Assembly (NCBI GenBank): GCA_963721725.1 | Contig: CAVRLX010000015.1 | Location: forward strand, 62,001-126,000 | Direction: 5' to 3' | From: RI-153 sp963721725 | Lineage (GTDB): Bacteria > Chloroflexota > Anaerolineae > Caldilineales > Caldilineaceae | DNA length: 64,000 nucleotides | In this document: positions 49,165-60,477 of the stretch, piece by piece | Numbering within the stretch: the stretch's first letter is position 1 | Layout of the letters: every line of letters starts with the position of its first letter | Position numbers and translations under genes: made by a program | Notes under the pieces: model-generated | The model's input: the letters and a program-made list of their open reading frames with translations, nothing else | What the model was told of the DNA's origin: nothing | Databases searched by the model: none

Positions 49165-52100
49165 TTAGTTTGTGAGGGCTGCTAATAATACACGGGCTTC
49201 TTGAAGATCGAGGGTATTGAAGCCTTCGGTAAATTGCCGGTAAACGGCTGATAACAGCGCATATGCCTGCGCCGACCGCCCCTGTGTCTGCCACAATCGG
49301 GCCAGGCTCATCGTTGCTCGCAGTTCCAAGGAGAGCGATTCTTGCTCACGGGCCAGATGGATGGCCTGTTGATATGCCTCTGCCGCCAGCGCGCTGTCGC
49401 CTTGCAAGAGCAGCAGGTTCCCGCGTAAGCGATACAGTTCAGCGTTCCACCAATTTTCGTGATGGCGTGCGGCGGCTGAAAATGCCTGATCGATGGCCTC
49501 CAATCCGGCTTCTGCCTCTCCTCTTTTTTCATAAAAGAAGGCCAGCAAGGAAAGATAAAACGGCCAGCGCAAGCGTGCCCCAATCGCCTGAAATCCATCC
49601 AGTGCCTTTTGCAGATTCAATAGTCCTGTCTGGTCGAGACTGTTCCAGGCCTGGGTCCAGGCGAGGAAAATATTGGCCCACTGATGATAGTAGCCAATAT
49701 TATATTGCCTGACCACAGCCAAGCACGCCTCGGCATAGATAGTAACCTGATCGGTTTCTCGACGGAAATGGTAGAGCATCGTCAGATAAGCCCAGGCGAT
49801 GGCGCAGCTAAAAGGATGATTGAGTTGCTGCGCCAAATCTATCCCCTTCTGGCACTGTCGCAACGCCTGATCAGGGTAGCCAAGTAGCCACAGGGTATGG
49901 GCGTCCCATATATGCGCGAAGACGCCAGCATCCACATCACTAAACAAAATATAGGTTTCGTGATGCTGAGGATCATAATAACTTAGACTTTTCTTGAACT
50001 GTTCTTGGGCTAACTTGAGTTTCCCCCTGCATAAAATATCAAATGCTTGGTAGCTATACGCAATCATGAAGAAGGGGATTGATTGTTCTTGTTCGGCAAT
50101 CTCCATCGCTTGTTCAACCAAGTAGCTGCCTTGATCCAAATCTCCCCGCACATTATGGTAGGACCAAAGAGAGAATAGCCAGCGAAACCGCTGCTTGGCA
50201 TCATCTAATTTATCGCTTAGCTGCCAGGCATTATTGACAACTTCATACACTTCAGAAGAAGTCCAGCCTTTCATCTCTCGCAGCGATGCAGCCAGGGCGG
50301 CATACAGATCCAAAGCTTGCTGGTCTCGCTGTGGGAGAGCGGGAGGTGTTCGATTAAGGCGAGGCCCCGCTTGAGAAGCTCACACGCCTGATCGTTGGCA
50401 TAAATGCGCTGAGCGGATTCTCCGGCCTGGAGATAGGAGTCAACAGCCTGGGAAAGAAGACCGGCGATTTCATAGTGATAGGCCAGTTGAGGGCTAACAG
50501 CATCGGGACTCGCCGCGTGGCGCTGGATCAGAGCGTCAGCCACCTGGCGGTGCAGACGCCTGCGCTGCATGGGCGGGATTTCGGCGTAGGCCACGTCCCG
50601 GATGCGGTCATGGCTGAGATCGTACCTGGCCCCCTGTTCACGTACAATGCGCCGCTGCCACAATTCGTCTAGATTTTGAATCAGACTTTCTTCGTCGCCA
50701 GGGCTGACCAACCCAAGCAGTTCCAGAGAAAAGGCACGGCCAATCACCGCCGCTACATTGGCCAATGGCGCGCGCCTGGGGAAAGTTGGTTCAAGCGCGC
50801 CTGGATTACAGCATACACTTTAGGCGGCAAGGGCAAGGTGTTCGATACAGGCAAGAGCGTGTTGGTTGACCAGCCCCAACGGTCAGCCGCATCCTTGCCG
50901 ATTTCGGCACGCACCGTCTCGACCAGAAAGAGGGGCACGCCCTCAGCGTATCGGCGCAATTCGGCCAGCGTCTTCGCGGGTAGCTGGCTCCCTGCGGTCT
51001 GTTGCGCCAGTTCATCGCTGGCTGCGGTTGTCAGGGGAGCCAAGGAGATTTCCTGAATGCGCCCCTCTCGATGCAACTGCTGTTGTAAAGTGATCAGCGG
51101 ATGATCGGCCAGCACTTCGCTCATACGCACCGTACCCACCAGCAACAAAGGGGCGGAGGGTGCGAAACGTAGCAGAAAATGCAGCCATTCCAGCGTTTCC
51201 TTATCAGCCCACTGTAAATCATCCAGCAAAACCAGCAGCGGTTGCCGTGGGGTTAAAGCGGCCCGGATCAGCGCTTCGAACAAGCGCTGTCGCTGCCAAC
51301 TGTCACCTAAGGGCGCGGGCAGAGGCAGTTCGGGACGCTCTACTAGGATCTCAGGCAAAAGGCGGGCACACTCAGCCAGCCAGACATCCTCCAGGCTGGA
51401 ATAGAGGGTGGCATAGGGTGGCGAACGCAACCAGTCGATGACAGGTGAGTAAGTCAGTTGGCCTTCGGCTGCATAGGCCCGCGTGTATACAGTCAACTGG
51501 TCATGCTGCCTGGCCCAGGTCAACAAAGCTTCGGCCAGATGGGTTTTACCAATGCCGGCTTCACCCTGGATTAATAGGAGATGGGCTTCTCCCAGCCTGG
51601 CTTTGTGCCAGGCAGCTTGCAAGGTTTGCCACTCTGCCCGACGCCCAATTAGTTTGTGATCTAGGGTGGGGCGAATCGCGATTGGGGAGGGTTCGAGTAG
51701 CGTGGGAGGGGAATCCGGGTGAGAATACGGCCGTAAATCGCCTGTGTTTCCGGGCTAGGGGCCACCCCGAGTTCGCGTTCCAAGATGACGACACAATCGT
51801 GATAGACGCGCAAGGCCGCAGCACGGTCGCCAAGCCTTTCATACAAAGTCATCAGGAGTTGGTAGGTCTGTTCACGGAAAGGATCACTGAAGCGTAGTCG
51901 GGTGGCGTATTGAATAGCCGTTTCATAAGCGCCATCTTCGACCAGCAAATCGACCAGTTGGTGCAGCAGACGGATATAGCTCTGGTTGAGCCGTTCCCGC
52001 TCTGGCAGAATCCATTCATCGTAACAACCTGGCAATAATTCGCCACGATAGGTATCGGCCGCTTGCATGAGCAACTCTTGGGTACAGATGCGGCCATCCG

Positions 52101-52455
52101 TTGGCTGAGTTTGAGAAATAATGGTTTCGTAAGTGAACACATCCAAAGAAAATGTTGGCAGCCGTTGCCAACACAACGTCGTATTGGTGCTTATCAAATA
52201 TGACTCAACCGCCGGACAATCGTTTCGCAACTTGTGTAATGCGCCGCGCAAGTTGGCAAAAGCGCGTTTTTCGCTAGAATCGGGCCAAAAAAGAAACGCA
52301 ATGTGCTTGCGAAGCTGCGGGATATGCGTTTGCAACATCAAATAGGCCAGCAACGATTGCTGCTGGGGTTGGTTAATTTCTAGCGGCACTTGGTTGTCTA
52401 TAACCAAGCTGAAGCCACCCAAAAGGCAGGCTTTAAGCGGACGTAGATTTGACAT
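49165..52455 (-). CDS. BTAD-type regulator with AAA ATPase and TPR-like C-terminus (three indels)
   Basis: Four overlapping reading frames form one gene of about 1097 residues. Part one (52455-51661) has the winged helix and BTAD domain with LLPGCYDEWILPERERL and LERELGVAPSPETQAIYGRI. Part two has an ATPase with Walker A QGEAGIGKTHLA and Walker B LLVLLDDLQWAD, more MalT/AAA_16-like than NB-ARC. Parts three and four are helical repeats such as YHYEIAGLLSQAVDSYLQAG. Joins need one added base near 51704 (PTLLEPSPIAIRPTL), 50770 (GARALANVAAVIG) and 50336. Loss of activity in the organism is possible, but the evenly conserved reading frames favour sequence error. Confidence 0.8.
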
Positions 52456-52659
52456 GTAATATCAGCAAAAATTATCTAATCTATACGAGGAGTTAAGTCA
52501 AAGTCAGCCACCACACCCTCTCTGACACAGATTTCCTCTCCTGAAATCTCTGCGATCTCCGCGTGCTCTGCGGTAAATTTCCCCTTTTCGCAGTAAAATC
52601 ATTCGTAGGTCGAGAAGCGATTGAAATGTTATACCAATCTCTCGCCCAGTCGCCCCTAT

Positions 52660-53547
52660 TCACCGATCAAAAATCACATTTACCGCCCGCTGCATGATCC
52701 CCACGGGCGCGGTTTCGCCGGTCCAGCGTTCCCAGGCAATCGCCCCTTGATGCACCAACATGCCCAGCCCGCCGATGGCCTTTGCGCCGTCCGCCGCCGC
52801 CAGTTGTAACAGCCGCGTCGCTGCCGGGTTATAGACCAGATCATAGATCGTCTGATCAGGGTTGAATTCCACATCTTCATCCCAGGGTAACCCCTCTACC
52901 CGCGGCGACATCCCCAGCGATGTGCAGTTGACGATTAAATCGGCTTTCCCCGCCACTGTCGCTACGGCATCGGGGAAAGCAGCCACGGCGAATTTCACAT
53001 GGGGAAAGTATCCACTCAGATCGTTGGTCAGCGCTGTGGCACGCTCTACAGTCCGGTTCAACACTGTGATAGTAGTGCAGCCTTCTTCGGCCAGACCATA
53101 GACAATGGCTCGCGCCGAGCCGCCCGCGCCGATAATCAGCGCATGCTTGCCCGCCGGATCAACGCCATTGGCGCGCAGATCGGCGATGAAACCAGCGGCG
53201 TCAGTGTTATCGCCAGTCATATTGCCGTCGTCGCTAATGATAATCGTATTCACCGCGCCGATGGCCTCAGCCGCCGGCGTCCAGCGATCCAAAAAGGGCA
53301 TCACCGTCTGCTTGTGGGGCACGGTGACATTCGATCCGCGGAAGCCCAACGCGCGCAGCCCAGCCACGGCCTCTTCAATGTGATCCGGGTGGACGGGCAG
53401 GGGCAGATAGCGCCAGTTCATACGATGGTCGGCAAAGGCGGCGTTGTGCATGGCCGGGCTGACGCTGTGGCTCACGGGCCAGCCGATTAGCCCCACCAGC
53501 GTGGTGCGGGCGTTGATGTCTGTGGGAGGGAGTTGAGGTTCGCTCAT
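52660..53547 (-). CDS. aroE: Shikimate dehydrogenase
   Basis: The 295-residue protein from ATG 53547 (MSEPQLPPTD) has the substrate-binding WPVSHSVSPAMHNAAF, the catalytic Lys in GSNVTVPHKQT, the Asp in GDNTDAAGF and the Rossmann motif IIGAGGSARAIVYGL. It reduces 3-dehydroshikimate with NADPH. An upstream ATG at 53604 lies in a repeat and is unlikely. It is the last gene of the minus-strand aromatic operon. The 52456-52659 gap holds only degenerate CTCTGCG-like repeats. Confidence 0.94.
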   Translation of the reverse strand: MSEPQLPPTDINARTTLVGLIGWPVSHSVSPAMHNAAFADHRMNWRYLPLPVHPDHIEEAVAGLRALGFRGSNVTVPHKQTVMPFLDRWTPAAEAIGAVNTIIISDDGNMTGDNTDAAGFIADLRANGVDPAGKHALIIGAGGSARAIVYGLAEEGCTTITVLNRTVERATALTNDLSGYFPHVKFAVAAFPDAVATVAGKADLIVNCTSLGMSPRVEGLPWDEDVEFNPDQTIYDLVYNPAATRLLQLAAADGAKAIGGLGMLVHQGAIAWERWTGETAPVGIMQRAVNVIFDR

Positions 53548-53556
53548 CGTTATCTG

Positions 53557-53637
53557 ATGAGAGACAAGGTGACAAGGTGACAAGATGACAGGATGAAATC
53601 TCACCTTGTCACCTTGTCATCTTGTCACCTTGTCATC
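53557..53637. repeat. Degenerate GTGACAAG/CTTGTCAC tandem repeats forming a hairpin
   Basis: Repeats of AAGGTGACAAGATGACA on the left face CACCTTGTCATCTTGTC on the right, between aroA and aroE. The same motif family occurs at 13154. Confidence 0.7.
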
Positions 53638-54949
53638 CCACCACCTCCTCAATCTCTGCACCCAGCGCCCGCAGCGTAGCCTCAAAGCCGGGGAAGCTGT
53701 CGGCGGTGACATAGGCCCGCTCAATCGTGGTGCTGCCGCGTGCAATCAGCCCGGCCACGGCCAGCGCCATTGCCAGCCGGTGATCGTCGTGGCTGTCCAC
53801 CGTGGCTCCGTAGAGCGGCGTGGGGCCGTCGACAATAAAGCCGTCTGGCGTCGCTTCAATCTTTGCGCCCATTTTGCGCAGTTCGTTGACCGTGGTGGCA
53901 ATGCGGTCGGTCTCTTTGACCCGCAATTCCTGGGCATCGCGCACGACGGTGCGCCCATGGGCCTGGGTTGCGGCCACCGCTAGTATCGGCAACTCGTCGA
54001 TCATCGTCACAATATGCTCGCCGCCAAAGGTCGCCCCGCGCAGGTCCGAGGTCTGCACGACTAGATTGGCGATGGGTTCCCCGGCGGCGTCGCCCTCATC
54101 CCGATAGCGGATGTGCGCGCCCATTTCGGTCAGCGCGTCCACAATGCCCGTGCGCGTGGGATTGACGCCCACCTCGGCCAAAGTCAGTTTGCTATTGGGT
54201 ACAATGCTGCCAGCCACCAATAAAAAGGCCGCCGAGGACATATCTCCCGGCACGGTGATGTCCAATGGCAGCAGTTGGCGCTCTGGGCGTTCGATGTGGA
54301 CAGTGCGCCCCAGAGTCTGGAGCGGCGCGCCCATGGCGCGCAACATACGCTCGGTATGATCCCGTGTCGGCCCAATTTCGTGGATAATGGTCAGCCCGCT
54401 GGCATAGAGACCAGCCAGCAACAGGCAGCTTTTCACCTGGGCGCTGGCAACGGGCATGGTATAGTCCATAGCCTTAAGCCGCGAGGGGTTGATCACCAGG
54501 GGCGCAAACTTGCCACCCTGCCGCCCCCAGATCTGCGCGTTCATCTGGCGCAGCGGATCGGCCACACGTCCCATGGGTCGGCGCCGGATCTGTTCCGTGC
54601 CGTTGAGGACACTCATAAAGGGTTGCCCGGCCAACAGCCCGGTGAGCAGCCGAATCGTGGTGCCGCTGTTGCCACAGTCAAGCACATCCAACGGTTCTTG
54701 AAAACCATTCAGCCCTCTGCCGTGGATCACCACATCGGTGGCGGATCGTTCTTCGATCTCAATGCCCAGCCCGCGCATCACATGAATGGTGGATCGGCAG
54801 TCGCCGCCGTTGAGGAAGCCCCGAACACGGCTGCGTCCGTCGGCAATCGCCGCGAACATTACGGCGCGGTGGCTGATGGATTTATCGCCCGGCACATGAC
54901 ACTGGCCCACCAATGGCTGGCCGCTGTGTACTGTCAAAATCTCTGCCAT
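53633..54949 (-). CDS. aroA: EPSP synthase (3-phosphoshikimate 1-carboxyvinyltransferase)
   Basis: The 438-residue protein has VPGDKSISHRAVMFAA at the start, the conserved GNSGTTIRLLTGLL and RVKETDRIATTVNELRKMGA. It joins PEP to shikimate-3-phosphate. The LLTGLLAGQPF segment lies where class I and class II enzymes differ, but I cannot assign the class without alignment. The frame is intact. Confidence 0.95.
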   Translation of the reverse strand: MAEILTVHSGQPLVGQCHVPGDKSISHRAVMFAAIADGRSRVRGFLNGGDCRSTIHVMRGLGIEIEERSATDVVIHGRGLNGFQEPLDVLDCGNSGTTIRLLTGLLAGQPFMSVLNGTEQIRRRPMGRVADPLRQMNAQIWGRQGGKFAPLVINPSRLKAMDYTMPVASAQVKSCLLLAGLYASGLTIIHEIGPTRDHTERMLRAMGAPLQTLGRTVHIERPERQLLPLDITVPGDMSSAAFLLVAGSIVPNSKLTLAEVGVNPTRTGIVDALTEMGAHIRYRDEGDAAGEPIANLVVQTSDLRGATFGGEHIVTMIDELPILAVAATQAHGRTVVRDAQELRVKETDRIATTVNELRKMGAKIEATPDGFIVDGPTPLYGATVDSHDDHRLAMALAVAGLIARGSTTIERAYVTADSFPGFEATLRALGAEIEEVVG

Positions 54950-55014
54950 AGGGTTGACTTTCTTTGATTGGGTGTTGAAGGTGAACCGTGATACGTAAAA
55001 TCACGCATCACGCA

Positions 55015-55891
55015 TTACGTCTTTTTGCGCCAGCCCGCCCGCAGCGTCTGTGACCGGGTTAGCTTTGCGCGCAACGCTGGTTCGTCCTGGGAGGCGAGCA
55101 GCGCGCGTAGTTCCGACAAGTGGGCGCTGAGCGAGTCGATCTGTTCCAGCACAGGTCCCCGGTTCGTGGCGAGAATGTCCATAAACATGCGCGTATCGCT
55201 GGCGGCCACCCGGCTTGTATCGCGGAAACCGCCCGCCGCCAGATCCCAGACCAGCGCGTCCTCGTCGCCCACATCGGCCACAGCATGGACCAGCGCGCTT
55301 GCCAACAGAAAGGGCAGATGGCTAATTGTCGCCACCAGCCGATCATGGCGTTGGGCTTCCAACAAAATCGGACGTGCGCCCACAGCGGCCACAAGTTCAT
55401 GGGCCAGCGCCAGCGGCAGCGGCGCTGGTGCGCGCCAGCGGCGAGAGCACCCACGGCGCGTTGACGTAGAGTCCCGGCTCGGCGGCGGTGAAGCCAGCCT
55501 GCTCTTTGCCCGTCATGGGGTGGCCGCCGATGGGCTGAATGCCGGCGGGCAGATGGTCCATTGCTGCGCAGATCTCGCCTTTGGTGCTGCCCATGTCCAT
55601 GACCAGCGTGCCCGGCCAGAGCAGCGGCCCCACTTCGGCCAGTTGATCGACAATCGTGCGGGCTGGCGTCGCCAGGATCACAATATCGGCCCCGGCCACG
55701 CCGGCGTGTAGATCGGTGGTAGCCTGATCGACCGCCTCGGAAAAGAAAGCAGTCAGGGCGGTTGAACTGCGATGGGCCACGCCACGCACTTCTCGGCAAA
55801 GTTTGCCGCGCACCAGATCCATACACAAACTCGCGCCCATCAACCCCAGGCCAACGACAGTGACACGGCAATCAGAAAGACGTTTTGGCAT
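55015..55891 (-). CDS. tyrA: Prephenate dehydrogenase (one frameshift)
   Basis: The corrected 291-residue product has the NAD motif VVGLGLMGASL, the family block PIGGHPMTGKEQAGF, LYVNAPWVLSP and HLPFLLASALVHAV. Dropping one base from the GC-rich stretch near 55409-55415 restores ALAHELVAAVGARPILLEA. Prephenate becomes 4-hydroxyphenylpyruvate, the tyrosine branch. The start at 55891 is 3 bases after the HicA stop. There is no chorismate-mutase domain, since AroH supplies that step. Confidence 0.9.
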
Positions 55892-55894
55892 AGA

Positions 55895-56095
55895 TTACTC
55901 GGCATCATCCAGTGAATTGAAAACTTGTTTGACGATTTTGGGATGAAGAATCTTGCCGCTGTGGAAAGGGATCACCACACGGCGATCTCCTTTCACATAG
56001 ATCCGGTGGCTACCTTTGCTGCGTGCCAATGTAAATCCATCGGCCAGTAGAAGCGTTTCGGCCTCCTGAGCGGTTAGCCGTGGCAGCCTAGGCAA
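55895..56095 (-). CDS. hicA: HicA-type mRNA interferase toxin
   Basis: The 66-residue dsRBD-like fold has ARSKGSHRIYVKGDRR with catalytic His30, then VVIPFHSGKILHPKIVKQV. It cleaves mRNA independent of ribosomes in studied homologues. It overlaps hicB by 8 bases and ends 3 bases before tyrA. Confidence 0.88.
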   Translation of the reverse strand: MPRLPRLTAQEAETLLLADGFTLARSKGSHRIYVKGDRRVVIPFHSGKILHPKIVKQVFNSLDDAE

Positions 56096-56312
56096 CCTGA
56101 ATCTCCAGGCTTGTCGTGATGATTTCCTGGCTCAAGTAGGTGGTTCGTTCTTCAAGGGAGAGCGTTTCAAGATAAAGCTCTATGGCCTCGCGAATATTGA
56201 GCATCACCTCTTCAAAGGTATCCCCCTGGCTTTGGCACCCATCAAGTTCAGGGGAGTAGGCATAATATCCATACTCATCCTTTTCGATTACAACGCTCAC
56301 CTTGTAGGACAT
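56088..56312 (-). CDS. hicB: HicB-type antitoxin
   Basis: The 74-residue partial RNase H-like fold includes VVIEKDEYGYYAYSPELDGC, SQGDTFEEVMLNIREAIELYL. There is no obvious C-terminal DNA-binding domain, so autoregulation may rely on the aromatic operon promoter. It starts 14 bases after aroF1 stops, hicB first, the reverse of the common hicA-hicB order. Confidence 0.85.
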   Translation of the reverse strand: MSYKVSVVIEKDEYGYYAYSPELDGCQSQGDTFEEVMLNIREAIELYLETLSLEERTTYLSQEIITTSLEIQVA

Positions 56313-56326
56313 AGTGTCTCCCCTTT

Positions 56327-57343
<1,017 letters not shown>

Positions 57344-57369
57344 GGTTGGCTCTCCCTATAAAATACAAG

Positions 57370-57460
57370 TGATTGAGAATGGGTATTAGATATTGGGGAT
57401 TAGGGATTAGGTATTGGAGAAGTGACACGCCAATATCCAATCCCTAATCCCCAATCCCAG
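57370..57460. repeat. Degenerate heptamer repeats forming a hairpin between the two DAHP synthase genes
   Basis: GGGATTAGG-type units on the left face CCTAATCCCC units on the right. Confidence 0.6.
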
Positions 57461-57462
57461 CT

Positions 57463-58537
57463 TTACGCCAGTGCCGTTTCCTTCACGCGCCCGTTGACCG
57501 GCTCGCGCTCGCTGGGCAGGGTGGCAATGGAACGATCAACAGCAGCGGCCACACGGCGCAGATCCCCCATCAATTGGGCGAAGCGTTCCGGTTTCAGGCT
57601 CTGATCGCCGTCGCTCATGGCGCTGTCGGGGTTTTGGTGAACCTCGACCATGATGGCATCGGCCCCGGCCGCCACCGCCGCCTTGCTCATGGCGGGGACC
57701 AACTCCCAGTTGCCCGTGCCGTGGGCGGGATCGGCCACCACAGGCAGGTGGCTGGAACGATGCAACACGGGGATGGCATTGAGATCAAAGGTGTTGCGCG
57801 TGGCGGTTTCATAGGTGCGAATGCCGCGCTCGCACAGCATCACCTGGCTGTTGCCGCCGCTGAGAATGTACTCGGCGCACATCAGCAGCTCTTTGATCTC
57901 GCCGCTGATGCCACGCTTGAGCATGACGGGCTTCTGCACCCTTCCCACGGCTTGCAGCAGACCGTAGTTCTGCATGTTCGCGCGCGCCGATCTGCAAAAT
58001 ATCGGCGTATTCACAGACCATCTCCACAGCCTCTTCGCGCATGACCTCGGTGATAATGGGCAGCCCCGTCTGTTCGCGCGCCTCAGCCAAATATTGCAGC
58101 CCCTTTTCGCCCAACCCCTGGAAGCTATACGGGCTGGTGCGCGGCTTGAAGGCGCCGCCGCGCAGCACCGTGGCCCCGGCCTCTTTGACCATATGCGCCA
58201 CTTCCAAGATCTGTTCGCGGCTCTCCACGCTACACGGTCCGGCCATGACCACAATTTCGTTGCCACCGATTTTCACCCCACCCACGTCGATCACCGTGTT
58301 GTGGGGGTGGCTTGTGCGACCGGCCAACTTGTACGGCTCCTGAATACGCACAGTTTTCTGCACGCCAGCCATCGCGTCAAAAACGGATCGTTCCACTTTG
58401 GTCAGGTCTCCTACCAGCGCCACCACCGTGTGGTCAGCGCCATAGATGGGGTGCGGCGATACGCCCATGCGTTGAGCTTTCTGGAAAACGCTGTCAATCT
58501 CGGCGGCGGTGGCTTCGGCTTTCATAATAACGATCAT
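57463..58537 (-). CDS. aroF: DAHP synthase, type I-beta (copy 2, one frameshift)
   Basis: It is a close paralogue of copy 1 with the same layout. MIVIMKAEATAAEID opens the regulatory domain. The barrel has MAGPCSVES, RGGAFKPRTSPYSFQG, ADPAHGTGNWEL and MVEVHQNPDSAMSDGDQSL. Dropping one base from the GCGCGCG run near 57979-57987 gives IGARNMQNYGLLQAVG and a 357-residue product. It probably differs in feedback specificity from copy 1, an inference from having two adjacent copies. Confidence 0.9.
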
Positions 58538-58553
58538 GTGCTTTCTCTCCTCT

Positions 58554-58588
58554 GAATGGTGAATAGTGAATGGTGAATGGTGAATAGG
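58554..58588. repeat. Heptamer tandem array, five units
   Basis: GAATGGT, GAATAGT, GAATGGT, GAATGGT, GAATAGG lie directly between the aroF2 start and the pheA stop. Confidence 0.85.
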
Positions 58589-58614
58589 AGATTCCCTCTA
58601 CAACTTGCAACTTG

Positions 58615-59472
58615 CTATATCTGCAACAACGCGCCCTGGGCAGCCTTTTCCTCTTCCGGCTGGGCGGCGGCGGGAAAACTCCCCAACAGTTTGACAAAGG
58701 CGGCTCGGTTGAGCAGTCCCAACAATGCCTGGCTACAGTGTGTGTCTTGCCAATGGCCTTCAAAGTCAAGATAGAACACATATTGCCAGGGACGGTTGCG
58801 GCGTGGGCGGCTTTCGATCTTGGCAAGGTTAATGGAGCGGGTGGCGAATTCCCCCAGACAGCCGTGTAGCGCACCGGGGCTGTGCGGCGTGGCAAAGACC
58901 AACGACGTCTTGGCATCCTCACAGCGGGCTGCTTCGCCTTTGCCCACAATGAAAAAGCGCGTGTAGTTGGTAGTCATATCTTCAATGCCCTCTTGCACAA
59001 TCTCCAGCCCATAGATCTGGGCGGCCAGTTTGCTGGCAATCGCGGCCACGCCCGCTTCTGGCTTCTCGGCCAGTTGCTTGGCGCTGCCCGCCGTGTCATA
59101 CCAGGGGATGGCCTTGTAGCCGTGGCGGTTGAGAAAACTTTCGCACTGCGCCAACGCCTGGGGGTGGCTACGCACCTGCGTGATTGTCTCCGCTTCGCCG
59201 GGCAGGACGAGTAGATTGTGGCGCACCCGCAATAGGATTTCGCCGTGGACTTTGAGATCCCGTTCGAGCAGCAGATCGTAGGCTTTGTTGATGCTGCCTG
59301 CCAGCGAATTCTCCACGGGAACAGCGCCAAAGGTAGCCTCATCCTGCTCCACAGCGGTGAAGATATGCTCAAATGCCTCACAGGGCAGCGTCTGCACCTC
59401 GCTGCCAAAATGCTGGCGAATCGCCTCTTCGGAATAGGCTCCGTGTTCTCCTTGAAATGCGACTGTGGTCAT
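58615..59472 (-). CDS. pheA: Prephenate dehydratase
   Basis: I take the ATG at 59472 (MTTVAFQGEHGAYSEE), giving 285 residues. Longer upstream frames overlap aroH sequence. The catalytic domain has PVENSLAGSI, YDTAGSAKQL and MTTNYTRFFIV with the catalytic Thr. The C-terminal ACT domain (SPGALHGCLGEFATRSINLAKIESRP) should bind phenylalanine. It makes phenylpyruvate. There is no fused chorismate mutase. Confidence 0.94.
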   Translation of the reverse strand: MTTVAFQGEHGAYSEEAIRQHFGSEVQTLPCEAFEHIFTAVEQDEATFGAVPVENSLAGSINKAYDLLLERDLKVHGEILLRVRHNLLVLPGEAETITQVRSHPQALAQCESFLNRHGYKAIPWYDTAGSAKQLAEKPEAGVAAIASKLAAQIYGLEIVQEGIEDMTTNYTRFFIVGKGEAARCEDAKTSLVFATPHSPGALHGCLGEFATRSINLAKIESRPRRNRPWQYVFYLDFEGHWQDTHCSQALLGLLNRAAFVKLLGSFPAAAQPEEEKAAQGALLQI

Positions 59473-59530
59473 AGGTTGATCCTTTTGCGAATTGCGAATA
59501 GCAAATTGCCAAACATAGTATCTATCGCCG

Positions 59531-59965
59531 CTACCGGCTGACTTTCCACTGCGCCACCTGTTCATCGATCCAGGCTTGCAGTTCGGCCATGTCCACGGTG
59601 TTGACAATGGCCTTATCGGGGCGCAGCGATTGGGCCTCGCCCAGATAGATGTGCTGAATCTCGCTCTGGGCTTTTTCCGTGTTCCAATGAACCAAGATCC
59701 GAATGCAGCGCGGCAGGCTATTGGGCACGGCCATCTCGTGCCCGCACAGCAACGGCACATCGAACCAGCCCAGTTGACGGGCTGCCAACGCCGGATATTG
59801 CGACACGACATCGGGCGTGGTGGTAAAGTAGGCACTGGCAATATCTTCCGAACGAATGTCGTTGACGCGAATCAACAGCGCCAACAGTTCGCGCGTCGCT
59901 TTCAGAATGGCATCGGGTGTATCTTGATGGACCGTGGTTGCCCCACGTACCCCTCGGCAGACCAT
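59531..59965 (-). CDS. aroH: Chorismate mutase, AroH class
   Basis: The 144-residue AroH-type enzyme has CRGVRGATTV, ELLALLIRVNDI, DVPLLCGHEMAVPNSLPRCIRILVHWN. The Arg, Cys and Glu residues of the Bacillus AroH active site are present. It feeds prephenate to PheA and TyrA and is the first gene of the minus-strand operon. I see no T-box or attenuator in the 59966-60089 gap before it. Confidence 0.93.
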   Translation of the reverse strand: MVCRGVRGATTVHQDTPDAILKATRELLALLIRVNDIRSEDIASAYFTTTPDVVSQYPALAARQLGWFDVPLLCGHEMAVPNSLPRCIRILVHWNTEKAQSEIQHIYLGEAQSLRPDKAIVNTVDMAELQAWIDEQVAQWKVSR

Positions 59966-60089
59966 AATGGCTCCTTGATTAGATGACTGTCACTTCACGG
60001 AGATCGGCACGGCCCCATTGACGGCGTAGCAACGGATTGGGTTGTGCCAGCGTCCACCCAGTGATAGTCATCGACGGTGATTGGATCTG

Positions 60090-60128
60090 GACAAAAAGAA
60101 AGAGCGTGGAGGAAGTCTCCACGCTCTT
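60090..60128 (-). terminator. Rho-independent terminator of the histidine-kinase operon
   Basis: On the minus strand, AAGAGCGTGGA and its complement form an 11-bp stem followed by TTCTTTTTG. Confidence 0.8.
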
Positions 60129-60147
60129 GGTCAGTCGTTGGTGCGCA

Positions 60148-60477
60148 TTACACAGCCAAACGATCCTCAACCTGTGGAGACGGTTGTGGGAGGGTAAAAT
60201 AATAGCCAAACCAAAAGTTGCCAAAAGAAAACCCGCGCCATTCATGGCGCAGGTTCAAGGCAAGCAAAATCTCTTCGGCGGTGGGACCGTCAAGCAAAGA
60301 AATAGGCAACAGGCGCTCCTCTTCGTGGAGCAAGCAATCGGCAAATTTGCGATTCGCTGTGCGGTGCTTGATGCGGTGGGCCATGCCAGCCAATTCCTTG
60401 GGATCGTGATAGCGTTGATGGCGAGAGAATATCACACTGCTTGGGAGAATGTCAAACCTGTTTTTCATCAATGTCAT
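60148..60477 (-). CDS. Unknown protein translationally coupled to the histidine kinase (109 aa)
   Basis: The ATG overlaps the kinase stop codon (ATGA). The protein is basic at the N-terminus and ends with an aromatic segment (WRGFSFGNFWFGYYFTLPQ). No family is recognised. The coupling supports it as a real gene and perhaps a partner of the kinase. Confidence 0.55.
   Translation of the reverse strand: MTLMKNRFDILPSSVIFSRHQRYHDPKELAGMAHRIKHRTANRKFADCLLHEEERLLPISLLDGPTAEEILLALNLRHEWRGFSFGNFWFGYYFTLPQPSPQVEDRLAV

Noticed and set aside
58615..59841. Longer pheA start reaching into aroH
   Set aside because: The extra residues are aroH read in another frame. Conserved PheA sequence starts at 59472.
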